A stretch of DNA of 64,000 bases from Cunninghamia lanceolata (lineage: Eukaryota; Streptophyta; Pinopsida; Cupressales; Cupressaceae), in contig BSBN01001017.1 in the NCBI GenBank assembly GCA_027924645.1, forward strand, positions 6,350,501 to 6,414,500, given 5' to 3'. Below, one piece after another: positions 45,920 through 57,000 of the stretch; position 1 is the stretch's first letter, and each line of letters begins with the position of its first letter. The notes below the pieces were generated by a model, which was given only the letters and a program-made list of their open reading frames with translations, had not been told where the DNA came from and did no database searches. Both the position numbers and the translations under genes were made by a program.

Positions 45920-46216
45920 GTGTTATCTGTGTTGTCTCTAGAATTGTTTTCCTTTGTTGTTTAAATTAAATATATCAAGGATGTGTTTAATTTATCAGGG
46001 CACATTTGTTGTTGCTATGTGATTTGCTTGATTGGTTTCTAAGAGAAGTTGATTTAAGTCCTTCCAAGTGGTTCATATTTATTGGTCTCTGCCTCGAGTT
46101 AAAACCCTTTGAATAAATCATCTTGGTTGGTTTCCTTCACACTGTAGACACCCTAAAATGACCGTGTCGTCGAATCACTTGCATTTCATAATCTGTCTAA
46201 TCACCTGCACTCAATG

Positions 46217-46725
46217 TTAATTAAATAATCTAATTATTTAATTAATTTCATCAAATTCTTCTAAATCTCCTAAATTCAACATTAATTAAATAAATCCTCT
46301 TTATTTAATTAATTAAATTAAATTCCTCTATATTCTTCCACAATTAAATAATTTTAATTATTTAATTTGATCATTATCCTCCTTCCAAAATTCACATCCA
46401 CATTAATTAAATATATCCCATTATTTAATTAATTCATCACAATTCTATCTTATCTACAATTAAATAATTCTTAAATTATTTAATTAAATCAAAATCATTC
46501 TTCCAAAATCATGCACAACAATTAAATAAATTTATTTATTTAATTTGCTTTCCAAATCTTCTAAATTAAATAATTCCAATTATTTAATTATTTCTTCCAT
46601 AATATCTTCTCTAAATTTAAATAAATCAATTATTTATTTAAATTGCTTTTTCTTCTAATTTGAGTTATCTTTAAAATAACTCAAGCTTTCTTGCTCATCA
46701 ATTAAATATTTCTATATTTAATAAA
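46217..46725. repeat. Array of nine to ten AT-rich hairpins
   Basis: AATTAAATAA and its inverse TTATTTAATT, separated by 3-9 bases, recur starting near 46217, 46281, 46341, 46402, 46458, 46520, 46564, 46613 and 46699. A smaller GAGTTAT/ATAACTC hairpin lies at 46661. Stems are about 9-13 bp, and the spacing is about 45-85 bp. Spacers are pyrimidine-rich and diverge more than the stems. Confidence 0.8.
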
Positions 46726-46966
46726 GCAAAATATCTTCTTTTCTCATGCAAATCCCTTCTTCTTGTTTTAAATCACTTAACTGATTGCTTTATTCTTTTA
46801 ATTGATTTATCTCTTCAGTTAACTCATTCTTCTATTCTTGATAACTCCTCTCATGCAAAAGAAAGCAAGACACATGTCTTCTCCTCATTCATTGCACATT
46901 CCTCAACTTATCTCCTCCATTGATTCTTCCGAATTATCTGGACCGTTGATCGATTTTCCTTGAAAT

Positions 46967-46976
46967 CTATATAAAC
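46967..46976 (+). promoter_or_regulatory. TATA box of LTR-S
   Basis: CTATATAAACCCCTCTC lies about 240 bp downstream of the hairpin array and is a classical plant core promoter. Confidence 0.65.
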
Positions 46977-47802
46977 CCCTCTCATCTCCTTCATTATCTC
47001 TCTCTTCGATCGTATTCTCAGGCATACTTGACAGAGCTTTGAGCATACACAACGCGTCGATTGAGCACTATAACGATCTTTTGACATTGATCTCTTGAGC
47101 ACATACTTGCTTGTTGCAGCCATGGCTTTGCAACTACATTGAGCAATCCACATCTCTCCAAAAGGGAACAATACAGGTTTTGGTAAGAGCTTTCATTTGT
47201 CTTTGATTTGTGATTTATGGCTTTTACTTAGATTCGTTTCCTTTATGTTATTGGGTTCTTTGGTTTTATTTAGTTTAGATTTAATCCATTTTTCCATATA
47301 CACACACACCATAATTAAAAGTCCTTTCAATTGATCACAGTAACTTGGGAAACATCATTGGGATCGGTAAGAAGAGCCTCATAACCAATATTCTTGCACA
47401 TTTATATAAGGTATAAACATTTGAAAAGTGCCAAATAATTTTAGTTAAGCCAAAAGGGAGGACACATCTATCATACACATCCTAACTCCATTGCCGAAGA
47501 TAGATACAACACTGGTCATTACAAAATAACATTTCACAACCTTATTCACATATTCAGAATCTCACACATTAGGAGTAGTTATTAAATCCTTATATATGTC
47601 TCACATCTACATGCCACTATGAGTAAATCACTAAGGTTATACAAATATGCTTTAGCTATCAAGGTACACCCACCTAGGTCTAGCAGAACCTAATGAGAAG
47701 GGGGTTTTAATCATATCAGCCATGTTTCATTAGCCAAAAGTGTTAAGAGAGCTTGGCAACCTCTTAAGGTTAACAACCTAATTTTTGAGACCTAACACAT
47801 TC

Positions 47803-48288
47803 CAAGGTTGATGACTTGTAATGTAATTGCGAAAAAGGAGGCAGTGTACAAATGATGAGATAAGTGCAAAGGTGTAAAAGAGCAAAGTACAGGAGTTATA
47901 TTGTGCTTCAATGGAACTAAACCCAGGCATGGAGTAGATGCTACCAAATAAGTTCACCATCTTTTGGTAGTGAGCCACCCCTTGGCAGTGAGTTATTCTT
48001 TGCAGCGAGCCCCATAGGCAGTGAGCCTCTATTTTTTAGTATTGGTATAACTTATATATTTCTGTGGGCTAACACCCACCATGGTTTTTCCCTTAGAGGA
48101 GTTTTTGCATAAAAATCTGGTGTCTCCTGTGTCTCCTGTGTGATTGTGATTAAGTCTCTGGTTTCATGCTTTCAAGGTTAAATTTGATTATCAGTAATTA
48201 AGTAGTTGATGGTTTGATACTTATATGAAGTAATTTTTTTGTGACAACTGATTCACCCCCCCTCTCATTTGTCTGGTGCATTTCAACA
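47803..48288 (+). repeat. Cop-3 5' LTR, 3' portion
   Basis: It ends CATTTCAACA directly before the Cop-3 PBS. It contains four GGCAGTGAGCC-like words (47967-48030), then TATA-like CTTATATATTTC and CCATGGTTTTTCCC, the same layout as the Cop-D LTR. Its left end abuts the second CATTC of LTR-B. Confidence 0.6.
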
Positions 48289-48345
48289 ATTGGTATTAGA
48301 GCAGGTTCCACAGAAGAAAGCCTAATAGCTTGAGGAAGATCTAGG

Positions 48346-49470
48346 ATGTCTTTTAAAAAGAAAGCATCGTAGTTTGATGGGATAAATTATGCTCTATGGA
48401 AAGTACGAAGGAAAATCCATCTCCTTTGTCTTGGTTATAAAGTGTGGAAAGCTACAAAAATAGAATACATTATACCTAAAAATGGTTTGACAACTGAAGA
48501 TGAAATCAAAGAATATGAGCTGAATACAAAAGATAGAGATTCCCTATTAAGTGCCTTAACTGACACTGAGTTGATAAAAATTATGGATCTAGAAATTGCA
48601 AATAAAGTTTGGGAAAAGTTGAAAAAACTATATGAAAGAGATGATTCTATAAAAGAAGCCAAGCTACAGGGTATGAAAGCAAAATATGATGGTTTAAAGA
48701 TGAATGAAGATGAAAACATAACAACATTTATGCAAAGGGTTGAAGAACTTGTCAATGGAATAAAAGGTATCGGAGGAACTATTAGTGATAAGGAAGTTGT
48801 GATGAAAATTCTTAGATCACTACCAAAGTCCTATAGTCACAAGGTAGCTGCAATTGAAAAAGTAATGACTATAAAAACTATTGACAGAGATCAATTTCTT
48901 GGAAATCTTACAACCTTTGAGATGAGAGAGATTGGTGATTCTCTTCCGAAAGTTGAGATTGCTTTTAAAGCCAATACTTTAGAAAAGATCTCTAGAGCTG
49001 AGAAATATAAGGCAGAACCTGATGATGACTTTGATGAAATTGAAGCTAACTTTGTTGACAAATTGCAAAGAGGTTCCGATAAGTTCAAAGACAAATTACC
49101 TTTCAAATGTTTTTCATGTGGTAAAGTAGGTCATTATGCTTCCAGATGTCCTAAAAGAATTGAAAGGAATAGAAAAAGATTTGAGTACAAGCCTAGAGCT
49201 CCAAAGAAATGCTACTATGTTAGAGATTTTGATGATGAAGGTGTGACTAATGATGAATCTGATGATGCTAGTATTAGTGTAAATGAATGCTTGTTTATTG
49301 CTATTAAAGAAGAACCTATGTCTACTAATCCTGCTAGTTGTGTGAAGGAAGAAAAACCAGTGGAAGAAAGTGCTTTGGCTATTCAGGTTGAGAAAGATAA
49401 GGATGAATGGATTATTGATAGTGGATGCTCACAACACATGACTGGTGACAAAAGTAAGTTGGAGGACTAG
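48346..49470 (+). pseudogene. Cop-3 gag-protease
   Basis: The start is ATG 48346 (MSFKKKAS), with a TAG at 48370 at a likely Gln position, then open for 366 codons. The UBN2-type gag includes IANKVWEKLKKLYERDD and VVMKILRSLPKSYSHKV. A perfect CCHC knuckle, CFSCGKVGHYASRC, lies near 49107. The protease core WIIDSGCSQHMTGDKSK is at 49408. The frame ends at a TAG at 49468 and a shift follows. This is the best-preserved gag in the window. Confidence 0.9.
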
Positions 49471-50640
49471 TTAGGTTTGGAGACAATACAACTAGTAAGA
49501 TTTATGGAAAATGATCTATCTCATTTGATGGAAAGCATAATACTGATAATGTCCTATATGTGAAGGGTTTGAAGCATAATCTTTTGAGTGTTGGTCAGAT
49601 GTGTGACAAAGGTTATGATCTGAGATTCAAAGACAATGGGTACAAGATCATGGAAAGCTCTGGAACTGTAATTGCTACTGGTAAGAAGACCAGAGGTAAC
49701 ATCTATCACTTAAGAGGAACTAATGATTATTGTTTAATAGCCCAAGTAGATGAGAGTTGGTTGTGGCATAGAAGGATGTGTCATATAAACTTTGATAATC
49801 TGGTAAAGATAAGTTCAGGTCAGCCTGTGAGAGATTTACCAAAACTTGTGAAACCCACCAATACCATTTGTAAGGATTATCAGTTGGGGAAGCATATAAG
49901 AACAAGTTTCAAGAGCAAAGAGCAAATTTCTATTAGTTTGTTGGATCTAGTACATACAAATCTATGTGGTCCTACAAGGATAAGAAGTCTACAAGGTGAC
50001 ATGTACTTCATGTTGCTTATTGATGATTATTCTAGAATGACTTGGGTTACTTTTCTAAGAGACAAAACTGAAGCCCTAGAGAAGTTCAAATCCTTCAAGG
50101 CAATGGTTGAGAATGAAATAGAGATAAAAATCAAATGCTTGAGGTTTGATAGAGGAGGTGAGTTCACATCAAATGAATTCAACATTTTCTGTGAAGAGCA
50201 AGTAATAAAGAGACAGTTGTCTGCACCTAGGACTCCTCAGCAGAATTGAGTTGTCGAAAGAAAAAATAGGACAGTTCAAGAGGCTACTAGAGTAATGATG
50301 AAGGAGGTCTGCTGGAAGTTTTTTGGAAAGAAGCTATACATACTATTGTTTACATTCAAAATAGAGTTCAAGTGAAAGGTAATTGTACTAAAACTCACTA
50401 TGAAATGTGGTATGGAAGAATTCCTACAGTAAAATATTTCAAAGTCTTTAGAAGCAAATGCTATATTAGAAGAGATGAAGATCTAGGTAAATTTGATGCA
50501 AGATGTGATGAAGGAATCTTCCTTGGATACTCTACCAAGAGTAAGGCCTACCAGTGCTACAACAAAAGGCTGAAAAAGATTGTTGAGAGTGCAAATGTGA
50601 AGGTGGATGAAGACAATGGAAGAACATTAGATTAGAGTAG
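49471..50640 (+). pseudogene. Cop-3 integrase
   Basis: The GAG-pre-integrase segment LWHRRMCHINFDNLVKISSG and a damaged Cys pair (CKDYQLGK) precede the core. The first catalytic Asp is Asn (HTNLCGP), the second is present (RFDRGGEF), and the Glu follows a TGA at about 50249 (VVERKNRT). A frameshift near 50320 leads to HYEMWYGRIPTVKYFKVF and the C-terminal KFDARCDEGIFLGYS. The Asp-to-Asn change is a G-to-A transition. Confidence 0.85.
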
Positions 50641-52286
50641 CTATGAATCAGATGAACTTGCTGCTATAACATATGAAGAAAATGTTAAACAAGAAGACAG
50701 TCAAGATGAAGAAGAAAAGGCTCTAGAAAGTGCTGCTAAGATGCCTAGGTATGTAAGAATCAATCACTCTGAAGATCAAATTATTGGAGGCAAAAACAAA
50801 AGAGTACTAACAAGGAAAATAGCTACAGAAGAACAAGCGAATTATTGTTTGCTCTCTACATTTGAACCAAAAACTATGAATTAATCCTGCAATGATGAAA
50901 ATTGGGTAAAGGGAATGAAGGAAGAACTAATGCAGATAGAGAAGAATGAAACTTGGGAACTAGTTCCTAGATCTGCTGACAAAAATGTTATTGGAATCAA
51001 ATGGGTTTTTAGGAATAAGCTGAATGAAAATGGAGAAGTTGTAAGGAATAAAGCAAGGCTTGTGTGCAAAGGATATTCTCAAATTGAAGGAATAGATTTT
51101 GAAGAGACCTTTTCTCTAGTAGCTCAGATGGAAGCAATTAGAATGTTTCTGGCATTTGTAGCTCACAAAGATTTCAAAGTGTATCAGATGGATGTGAAGT
51201 CTACATTTCTGAATGGTGAATTAGAAGAGGAAGTCTACATTGAGCAACCAGAAGGATTCCAACTATCAGATCAAGGTAATATGGTATGAAGGTTGAAGAA
51301 AGCATTTTATGGACTCAAACAAGCTCCTAGAGCCTAGTATGCAAGGTTGGATAAGTACTTATTGGAGTTAGGGTTCAATAAAGGTACTGCTGATAGTAAT
51401 CTATATTTTAAGATTAATGGTGATCAAATTTTGATTGTTGAAGTCTTTGTTGATGATATCATCTTTGGAGGCAATGAAGGTATGTGTATGAAATTTGCTG
51501 GTGAAATGCGAAAAGAGTTTGAGTTGTCTTTGTTTGGTGAGATGAATTTCTTTCTGGGTCTACAAATTAATCAATCAGATAAAGTAACCTTCATATCTCA
51601 GTCTAAGTATCTGAAAGAGTTGTTAAAGAAGTTTGGGATGGAAGAATCCAAACCGGTATGTATTCCCATGGTGACTGGCTGCAAGTTGAGAAAAACTAAT
51701 GAATCACCTAAGACTGATTAGAAAAAGTATAGATCCATGATTGGAGGATTGCTTTATCTAACTCAAACTAGACTTGATATAATGCATGCAGTTTGTCTTG
51801 TTGCAAAATTTCAAGTAGATCCAAGAGAATCACATGTGATGGAAGTAAAGAGAATCTTGAGGTATTTAAAAGGCACACCGGATCATGGTTTATGGTACCC
51901 AAAGGACAATGATTTCACTCTTAGTGCTTATACAGATGTTGATTAGGTTGGAGATGTTGATGACAGGAAGAGTACAAGTGGATGTACTTTCTTTTTGGGC
52001 AACAAATTGGTTTCATGGCTAAGAAAGAAACAAGATTCAATCTCCTTGTCAACTATAGAAGTAGAGTGTATTGCAGCAACATGTTGTTGTACTCAAGTGT
52101 TATGGATGAAGTAGACTTTGAATGACATAAGAGTTGTGTATGAAGATCCAATTGCAATCTTTTGTGACAATACAAGTGCTATAAATATTTTAAAGAATCT
52201 AGTGATGCACTCAAGAACAAAGCATATATCTATAAGGTATCAATTTTTGAGGGAAAAGGTGGAAGAGAATGAAGTAAAAATGGAAT
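50641..52286 (+). pseudogene. Cop-3 reverse transcriptase and partial RNase H
   Basis: RT reads [74 protein letters not shown] and VFVDDIIFGGN. RNase H has SAYTDVD*VGD, SLSTIEVECIA (normally STxEAEY) and FCDNTSAINILKN. Stops are TAA 50881, TGA 51287, TAG 51336, 51719 and 51944, all at expected Gln or Trp codons. The last residues ENEVKMEL are cut by the TGTTGTGATG start of Tat-4. Confidence 0.9.
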
Positions 52287-55062
52287 TGTTGTGATGCTCA
52301 CAACATGCCCCATTTTACTCCTTAGCAAAATGAGGACCTCTGCTATGGCTGTGGATTTTTTGCTTTTGTGTGTGGGTCTGTTTGGTGGTAAAAGGGAAAA
52401 GGAAGTGAAAGTTACAAACCTTGTTGAAAATAAAGAAGAATAACATTAAGTACCAGAACTGAATATGGGTGAATTCCTTGTCAAAAATGAGTGAGGGTTG
52501 TTTTTTGAACCATGTTAAAATTCACAATATTTTGCAAGATATGTATGTTTTTGGTAAAATGTACAATAAGAGGGTTTGTATGCTGCATATACAATGTTGT
52601 TTGTATACAAGGTCGCTTGTATACAAGGTCGCTTGTATACAAAGTCATTTGTATATCGGGTCGTGGTATGAGTCGCATGTGGGAGTTGTCTGGTTTATTA
52701 AATTTTTATACTTGTATGCATTTTGATAACATTTTATTCTTACATACAAGTCGGGCCCAAAAAGTTCAAAGTTTAAATAAATTATCAGTTAAGTCTAGCG
52801 GTTGCATTTCAAGTTTGTATGTTTGGCGAAAGGAAAACATACAAGGTCGATATACAAAGCTATATGCATGTCGCAGAACCAAAGGGATTATGAAATGAGA
52901 TTTTATTGTTGTATGTATCACGCTTTGTATGAATGTTTCAGAGACCTACATTTTAATATACATACAATGTGGAACTCAAGAAAGGTTAAAATATGGTTAA
53001 AATGATGCATCACTACTTAACATATATTAAAGGATGCATGGCACTTTTTATACATGTCGCATAGCCGAAAATGAGTAAACTATGGTTTATAAAAGTTGAA
53101 GTCCGAAAGGACATACAAAAGAGTTTGTATGTATCCGGACTTGTATCTAAGGGTTTGATACAAGTGTTATATGCATCGTAGAGATACAAGGGGAAAGTAG
53201 CATGGGTCCCACCACTTGCATAACGGACTTGCATAATAACAATGTATGTCTTCAATATACAGGCCGATATGTAAAGTGAAAGATACAAGTTAAAGATACA
53301 AGCCAGATGTGAAAAAGAAATTAAATATAGAAAAGTCTTTGAATGTTTAAATGCTTGTATGTTTATGATATACATAATCCAAGATACAAAGAAATTGAAA
53401 GCTTCATGAGGGATAAAAGGTAAAAGAGGGTTTGTATATGTTTTTGTGTATGCGCTTGTATTTAATGAGACATACAAGAGCGATATACAAAGCGAAAGAT
53501 ACAAGTACGGAAAATGGACAAAAGGGAAGGAACGTTAGTCGTGGTTGTTTGCATGTATGTTTGTATGTTAAAATATACAAAGAGAACATACAAAAGGAAC
53601 ATACATGGAAAAAGTTATGTATGTGGAATTAAACTAATGATAAAAAAGTTTGAGAATGCAAACACTGCAGTAGAAGGTCAAACTTTTGGTGCATTAATTG
53701 CTATAATTAATGCTGATCTAACTTGGTGTGACTGTCAGGAAAGGAATAAATTGACGAAAGTGACGTGAATTTTAAATCCATTTTTTATGTTTGTTGGTAG
53801 GTATGCAGGTAGATATAAAGGTGGAGCTTTAATGGCGATGACATCACAAAGTGGCAGTGGAGCACAAAAGAAGCCAAAGGAGTAAAGGATTTCAATGAGA
53901 AGAAATATGTAGGTGGAAAGAAGCAATATTAAAAGGGCAAATCAACAAAACATATTTTGAGGTTGTTAGGGTTTCCAAAGGGCATCCTTACACTCAGTAT
54001 GGAGTATGCTTCTTAGAGATTTTTGGCAGGATTTGTTTTCCACTGTTGATGTTGCACTTGAGATATGCACCGTCAATTGACTAGAGTTATGTGGCCGTAT
54101 TGGGGATAATCAAATCTATATATCGAGCCCCTTTACTTTGTAATGAATTACATAGGGATTTATAGGACAGAGCTAGAAGTTGTAATTGGTCTTAACATTT
54201 TGAATAGAAGAACATTTTGGTTTAGAATAGAAGGAGGTCGCCTGTGTCTGCAATAAGGAATGCGTGGAACATCTAGCTTCCTTACTGTATCTGTAAGACG
54301 TTTTGAAAGTTTCCTGTAACGTGATTAATGAAGCAAGGAGTCATTCATACATTGAAAATCATATATGACTATTTATTTTGAATACAAATATCTTTGGAAT
54401 TATGTGTCTACTTTAAGAGTGTTTTCTGGCTCTTGTTTGTAATTGAAATATTATCTCTCCAAAAGCTTGCAATCTTGAATGTATGTTCGTGAAAATACTC
54501 AGGGCTTACATTTAAAGGTTTAGTCTATGGATTTAATCAAGTTTGTTGTATTTCTTACAACGTGAATAATAGAGCATTTAGATCCTGTAGTAGAATGAAG
54601 TTTAATTTAGATTTCTCTAACTTTTCCCAAACATTTGAAATACTTAGCTTAAACACAGAGATTTAAAGGAGATTGTCTGATATTTGAAGGAAATGTGAAC
54701 CACTGAGTTGATATTTGACAATTTTGATAATATTTGAAAAGAAAGGCTTGTGTTAATATAAATCATATAGAGCTTTGTGATACAGTAAAAAATTTATGCA
54801 AAGGAATGAAGTAAATGTTGATATTTGTGATATTTTGCATAATTCAAGTCCAATGAGTAATTAAACACCTTAAATCAAGTATGGCCCCTTGCATATTACA
54901 ACTTCACATTAACCTACTGAATTATCCACAAGGTCAAGTCCTGACCATACAGAAACTTGGGATTAAGTAATCTTAATTGATTTCTTCATATCTTTCAAGA
55001 CAGTTAGGTTCATTTTGTGAATTTTAACTTTTGTTATGAATGTGTAAAAACAATCATCAACA
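52287..55062 (+). repeat. Tat-4 5' LTR
   Basis: It begins TGTTGTGATG inside Cop-3 RNase H and ends ATCATCAACA, giving inverted TGTTG/CAACA ends. A TATA-like CTATATATCG lies at 54116-54125. The first 1.3 kb carry the TTGTAT/ATACAA array. Minus- and plus-strand open frames there arise from the repeats and are not genes. From 53640 to 55062 I see only promoter and leader sequence. Confidence 0.8.
52560..53610. repeat. TTGTAT/ATACAA motif array in Tat-4 U3
   Basis: About 35 copies of TTGTAT or its complement ATACAA lie within about 1.05 kb, in both orientations. A short tandem of four 16-bp units (TTGTATACAAGGTCGC, 52601-52664) forms the left part. The array stops well before the TATA box. Confidence 0.75.
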
Positions 55063-55066
55063 ATTT

Positions 55067-55083
55067 TTGGCGCTAGAAGGAGG
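55067..55083 (+). other. Tat-4 primer-binding site
   Basis: TTGGCGCTAGAAGGAGG lies four bases after the LTR end, the usual form in plant Ty3 elements. Confidence 0.75.
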
Positions 55084-55138
55084 GCCTGATTGGAGTTAGG
55101 GTTTGTTCTAAGTAAAGCTAGCTCATAATAGTGGTAGA

Positions 55139-57000
55139 GTGACCAAGTCTAGATCCAGTTCAGAAGATACATTTGTTCAATTACTTGATAAAAGGCAAAG
55201 TAAGGGTCCTTTAATTTGGAATCTTAGAATATCACACATAGGAGGTTCATCTAGAACGCCTCCTAGATCACCTTTTAGTCTCCATAACATTGTGAGTCCT
55301 GACAGTTCTTCATTTAGATTTTTAAATCTTGGTTCAAGTCCTCCCAGAGGTCCTAATCTTCCCAGAAATCCAAGTATTCCCCAAGGTCCAGGTCAATCAC
55401 AAGTACCTGCAATGGCTTACTTTAATGTTAATTCTCTGATAACATTCCTTGATTATCATGAGATGCCAAAGAATCCTGAAAAGATATGTCCTAAATACCA
55501 ATTGCATTAGGATCTAGAAGATCACATTAGGATATTCAAAGAGGCATGCTTTAGAGCCAGGTTAGAACATGAGGATGTTGTGTGTAGGTTATTTCTTTAC
55601 ACCTTCAATGAGCAGGCTTCTAACTGGTATGTTAACTTGCCCAATGGCTATATTTCTTCTTGGGCACTTATGGAAGAAACATTTTTTGTCTAGATTTAGA
55701 GGACCAATAGATCCTTCCACCTTATATCACAAATTGGCTGCAATAAAGAGAGGTGAAGGAGAATTGATTGACAATTTTAATGACAGGTTTCAAAAGGCCT
55801 ATTCTAGGTTGGTAGCTCCTTACATAGTAAATGCAGCTACATTATTAGCCATGTATTATGTTGCCTTAGATCCACTAACAGCTATGTTTGTCAAAAGAAA
55901 AGTTGACATAGATACAATATCTAAGGCTTATAAGGAGGCAGCTTCTGTAAACCAAGAGATGAGACAAACAACTTATAATCCATTTCTTAATGGAGGAAAT
56001 CTTGGGATACAAAATCAAACACAACCTTGGAATGGAGTCCCTACACATAACACTCCATTATTGAATCCAGTGCCTACATACACACCTGTGTATAATCCTG
56101 CCCCAATCCAGGCCATAGTCCCTTATATTGGTAACACTGCCAATAATAATCAGAGTAATGGTCAATCTTTCTTCCAACCTCCTCAGGATACATTTGTGGC
56201 AAAGGCACAAGAGGAAAGAGAAGAAATCAAAGAAATTACTGCACACTTGAGAAGATTGACTACTGAAATGACACAACTAAGAAATGAAAATTTCTATGGT
56301 AGAAACAACCAAGGATACAGTCAAAACCATAACCAAAGCTATAGTTAGAACTACAACCCAAACCCTAACTAGAATCATAATCAAAATTATAACCAGGGTC
56401 AAAGTTCAAATCAAAACCAGAATTACTATTAGAATCAAAATCATAATCTAGGACAACCGATGCAAAATAGAGAACCTGTGGTAGATAACAAGGCTTGGGG
56501 TAACAATAATAGGAATCAAAATCAGCCAAGGCCACCTAAGACATGGAACATAGGGCCAAATAATGGCACTCTAGCTTCTCCATTTGAGAATTTAGATAAT
56601 CATGATACAAAACAAATAGCTAGAATTCAAATGGCTAATATAGCATTGAAGAATTGGTGCACAATTCATAATACCAATGCCCATGTTGAACTAGATTGTC
56701 CTCAGTTCCATTTAGCAGCCAGTATTTTCAATGTAGATGTACAGGCTCCCACTTCTGAGTTTCTCATTCCCAAAGGTAATGAAGTAGTGCCCTCAGGATA
56801 TGAGACTACTTTAGTCTTAGAGACTTTTACCTTTGCAACTGGTGAAGAAGAGGATCAATTGTTAGAGAATGAACCTTATTTTTGTGAAAACCTATATCCT
56901 GAATCAGCCTTTGTACTAAATGCATTTCAGTTTCCCTTTGAAACTAAAAATGAAGTATTATATGAAATAGAAGAGGTATAGGCTTTTCAGCAGTCAAACA
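55139..57000 (+). pseudogene. Tat-4 gag
   Basis: The frame opens upstream of the recognisable capsid (55510-55960: FNEQASNWYVNLPNGYISSW, SRFRGPIDPSTLYHKLAAI, FNDRFQKAYSRL). A T-run near 55683 is one base too long, which shifts the frame. After that it is open apart from TAG codons at expected Gln (56346, 56370, 56430, 56979). The C-terminal half is Asn/Gln-rich. A zinc-finger-like WCTIHNTNAHVELDC lies near 56655. The first TAG, 55508, is also at an expected Gln. Confidence 0.8.

Larger units (their letters stand above)
46143..47302 (+). mobile_element. LTR-S: solo LTR with hairpin array
   Basis: It begins TGTAGACACCC, a common plant LTR start, and ends within a TACACACACACC run near 47302. 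Flanking CACAC on both sides is a plausible TSD, although the CA repeat makes the right edge ambiguous by a few bases. It has a TATA box at 46967 and no internal domain, so it is an LTR left after recombination. Confidence 0.7.
6632..47797 (+). mobile_element. LTR-B: outer LTR element of a 41-kb nest
   Basis: The element begins TGTTGGAATAG at 6632 and ends GAGACCTAACA at 47797. It is flanked by CATTC on both sides (6627-6631 and 47798-47802). The 5' LTR is split by Cop-D: its left part is 6632-8681 and its right part 31864-31999. Matching LTR sequence recurs at 45925-46142 and 47303-47797. A PBS follows at 32004 and a gag-like gene at 32213. No RT or integrase was found, so it is probably non-autonomous. 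Because of the later insertions its own length is only about 9-10 kb. The weak point is the U3 of the 3' LTR, which I could not align to the 5' U3. Confidence 0.55.
45925..47797 (+). repeat. LTR-B 3' LTR, R/U5 part, interrupted by LTR-S
   Basis: 45925-46142 and 47303-47797 align with 8150-8681 plus 31864-31999. The interruption at 46143 is absent from the 5' copy (TTTCCTTCAAAGTAGAATTAAAATCC), which gives a clean empty-site comparison. It ends GAGACCTAACA and is followed by CATTC. Confidence 0.65.
48289..52286 (+). mobile_element. Cop-3: Ty1/copia element, cut by Tat-4
   Basis: PBS TGGTATTAGAGC (48291-48302), gag, protease, integrase, RT and most of RNase H are present in copia order. The element stops inside RNase H at 52286, where the Tat-4 LTR begins. 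The missing RNase H end and 3' LTR should lie beyond the far end of Tat-4, outside the window. Confidence 0.85.

Noticed and set aside
46217..46725. CRISPR-like array of regularly spaced repeats
   Set aside because: Repeats are AT-rich inverted pairs within a plant LTR, the spacers are related to one another, and no cas genes are present.
53013..53504. 163-codon minus-strand open frame in the Tat-4 LTR
   Set aside because: It is produced by the TTGTAT/ATACAA array (Tyr/Ile/Cys-rich repeats), lies in a U3 region and has no domain.
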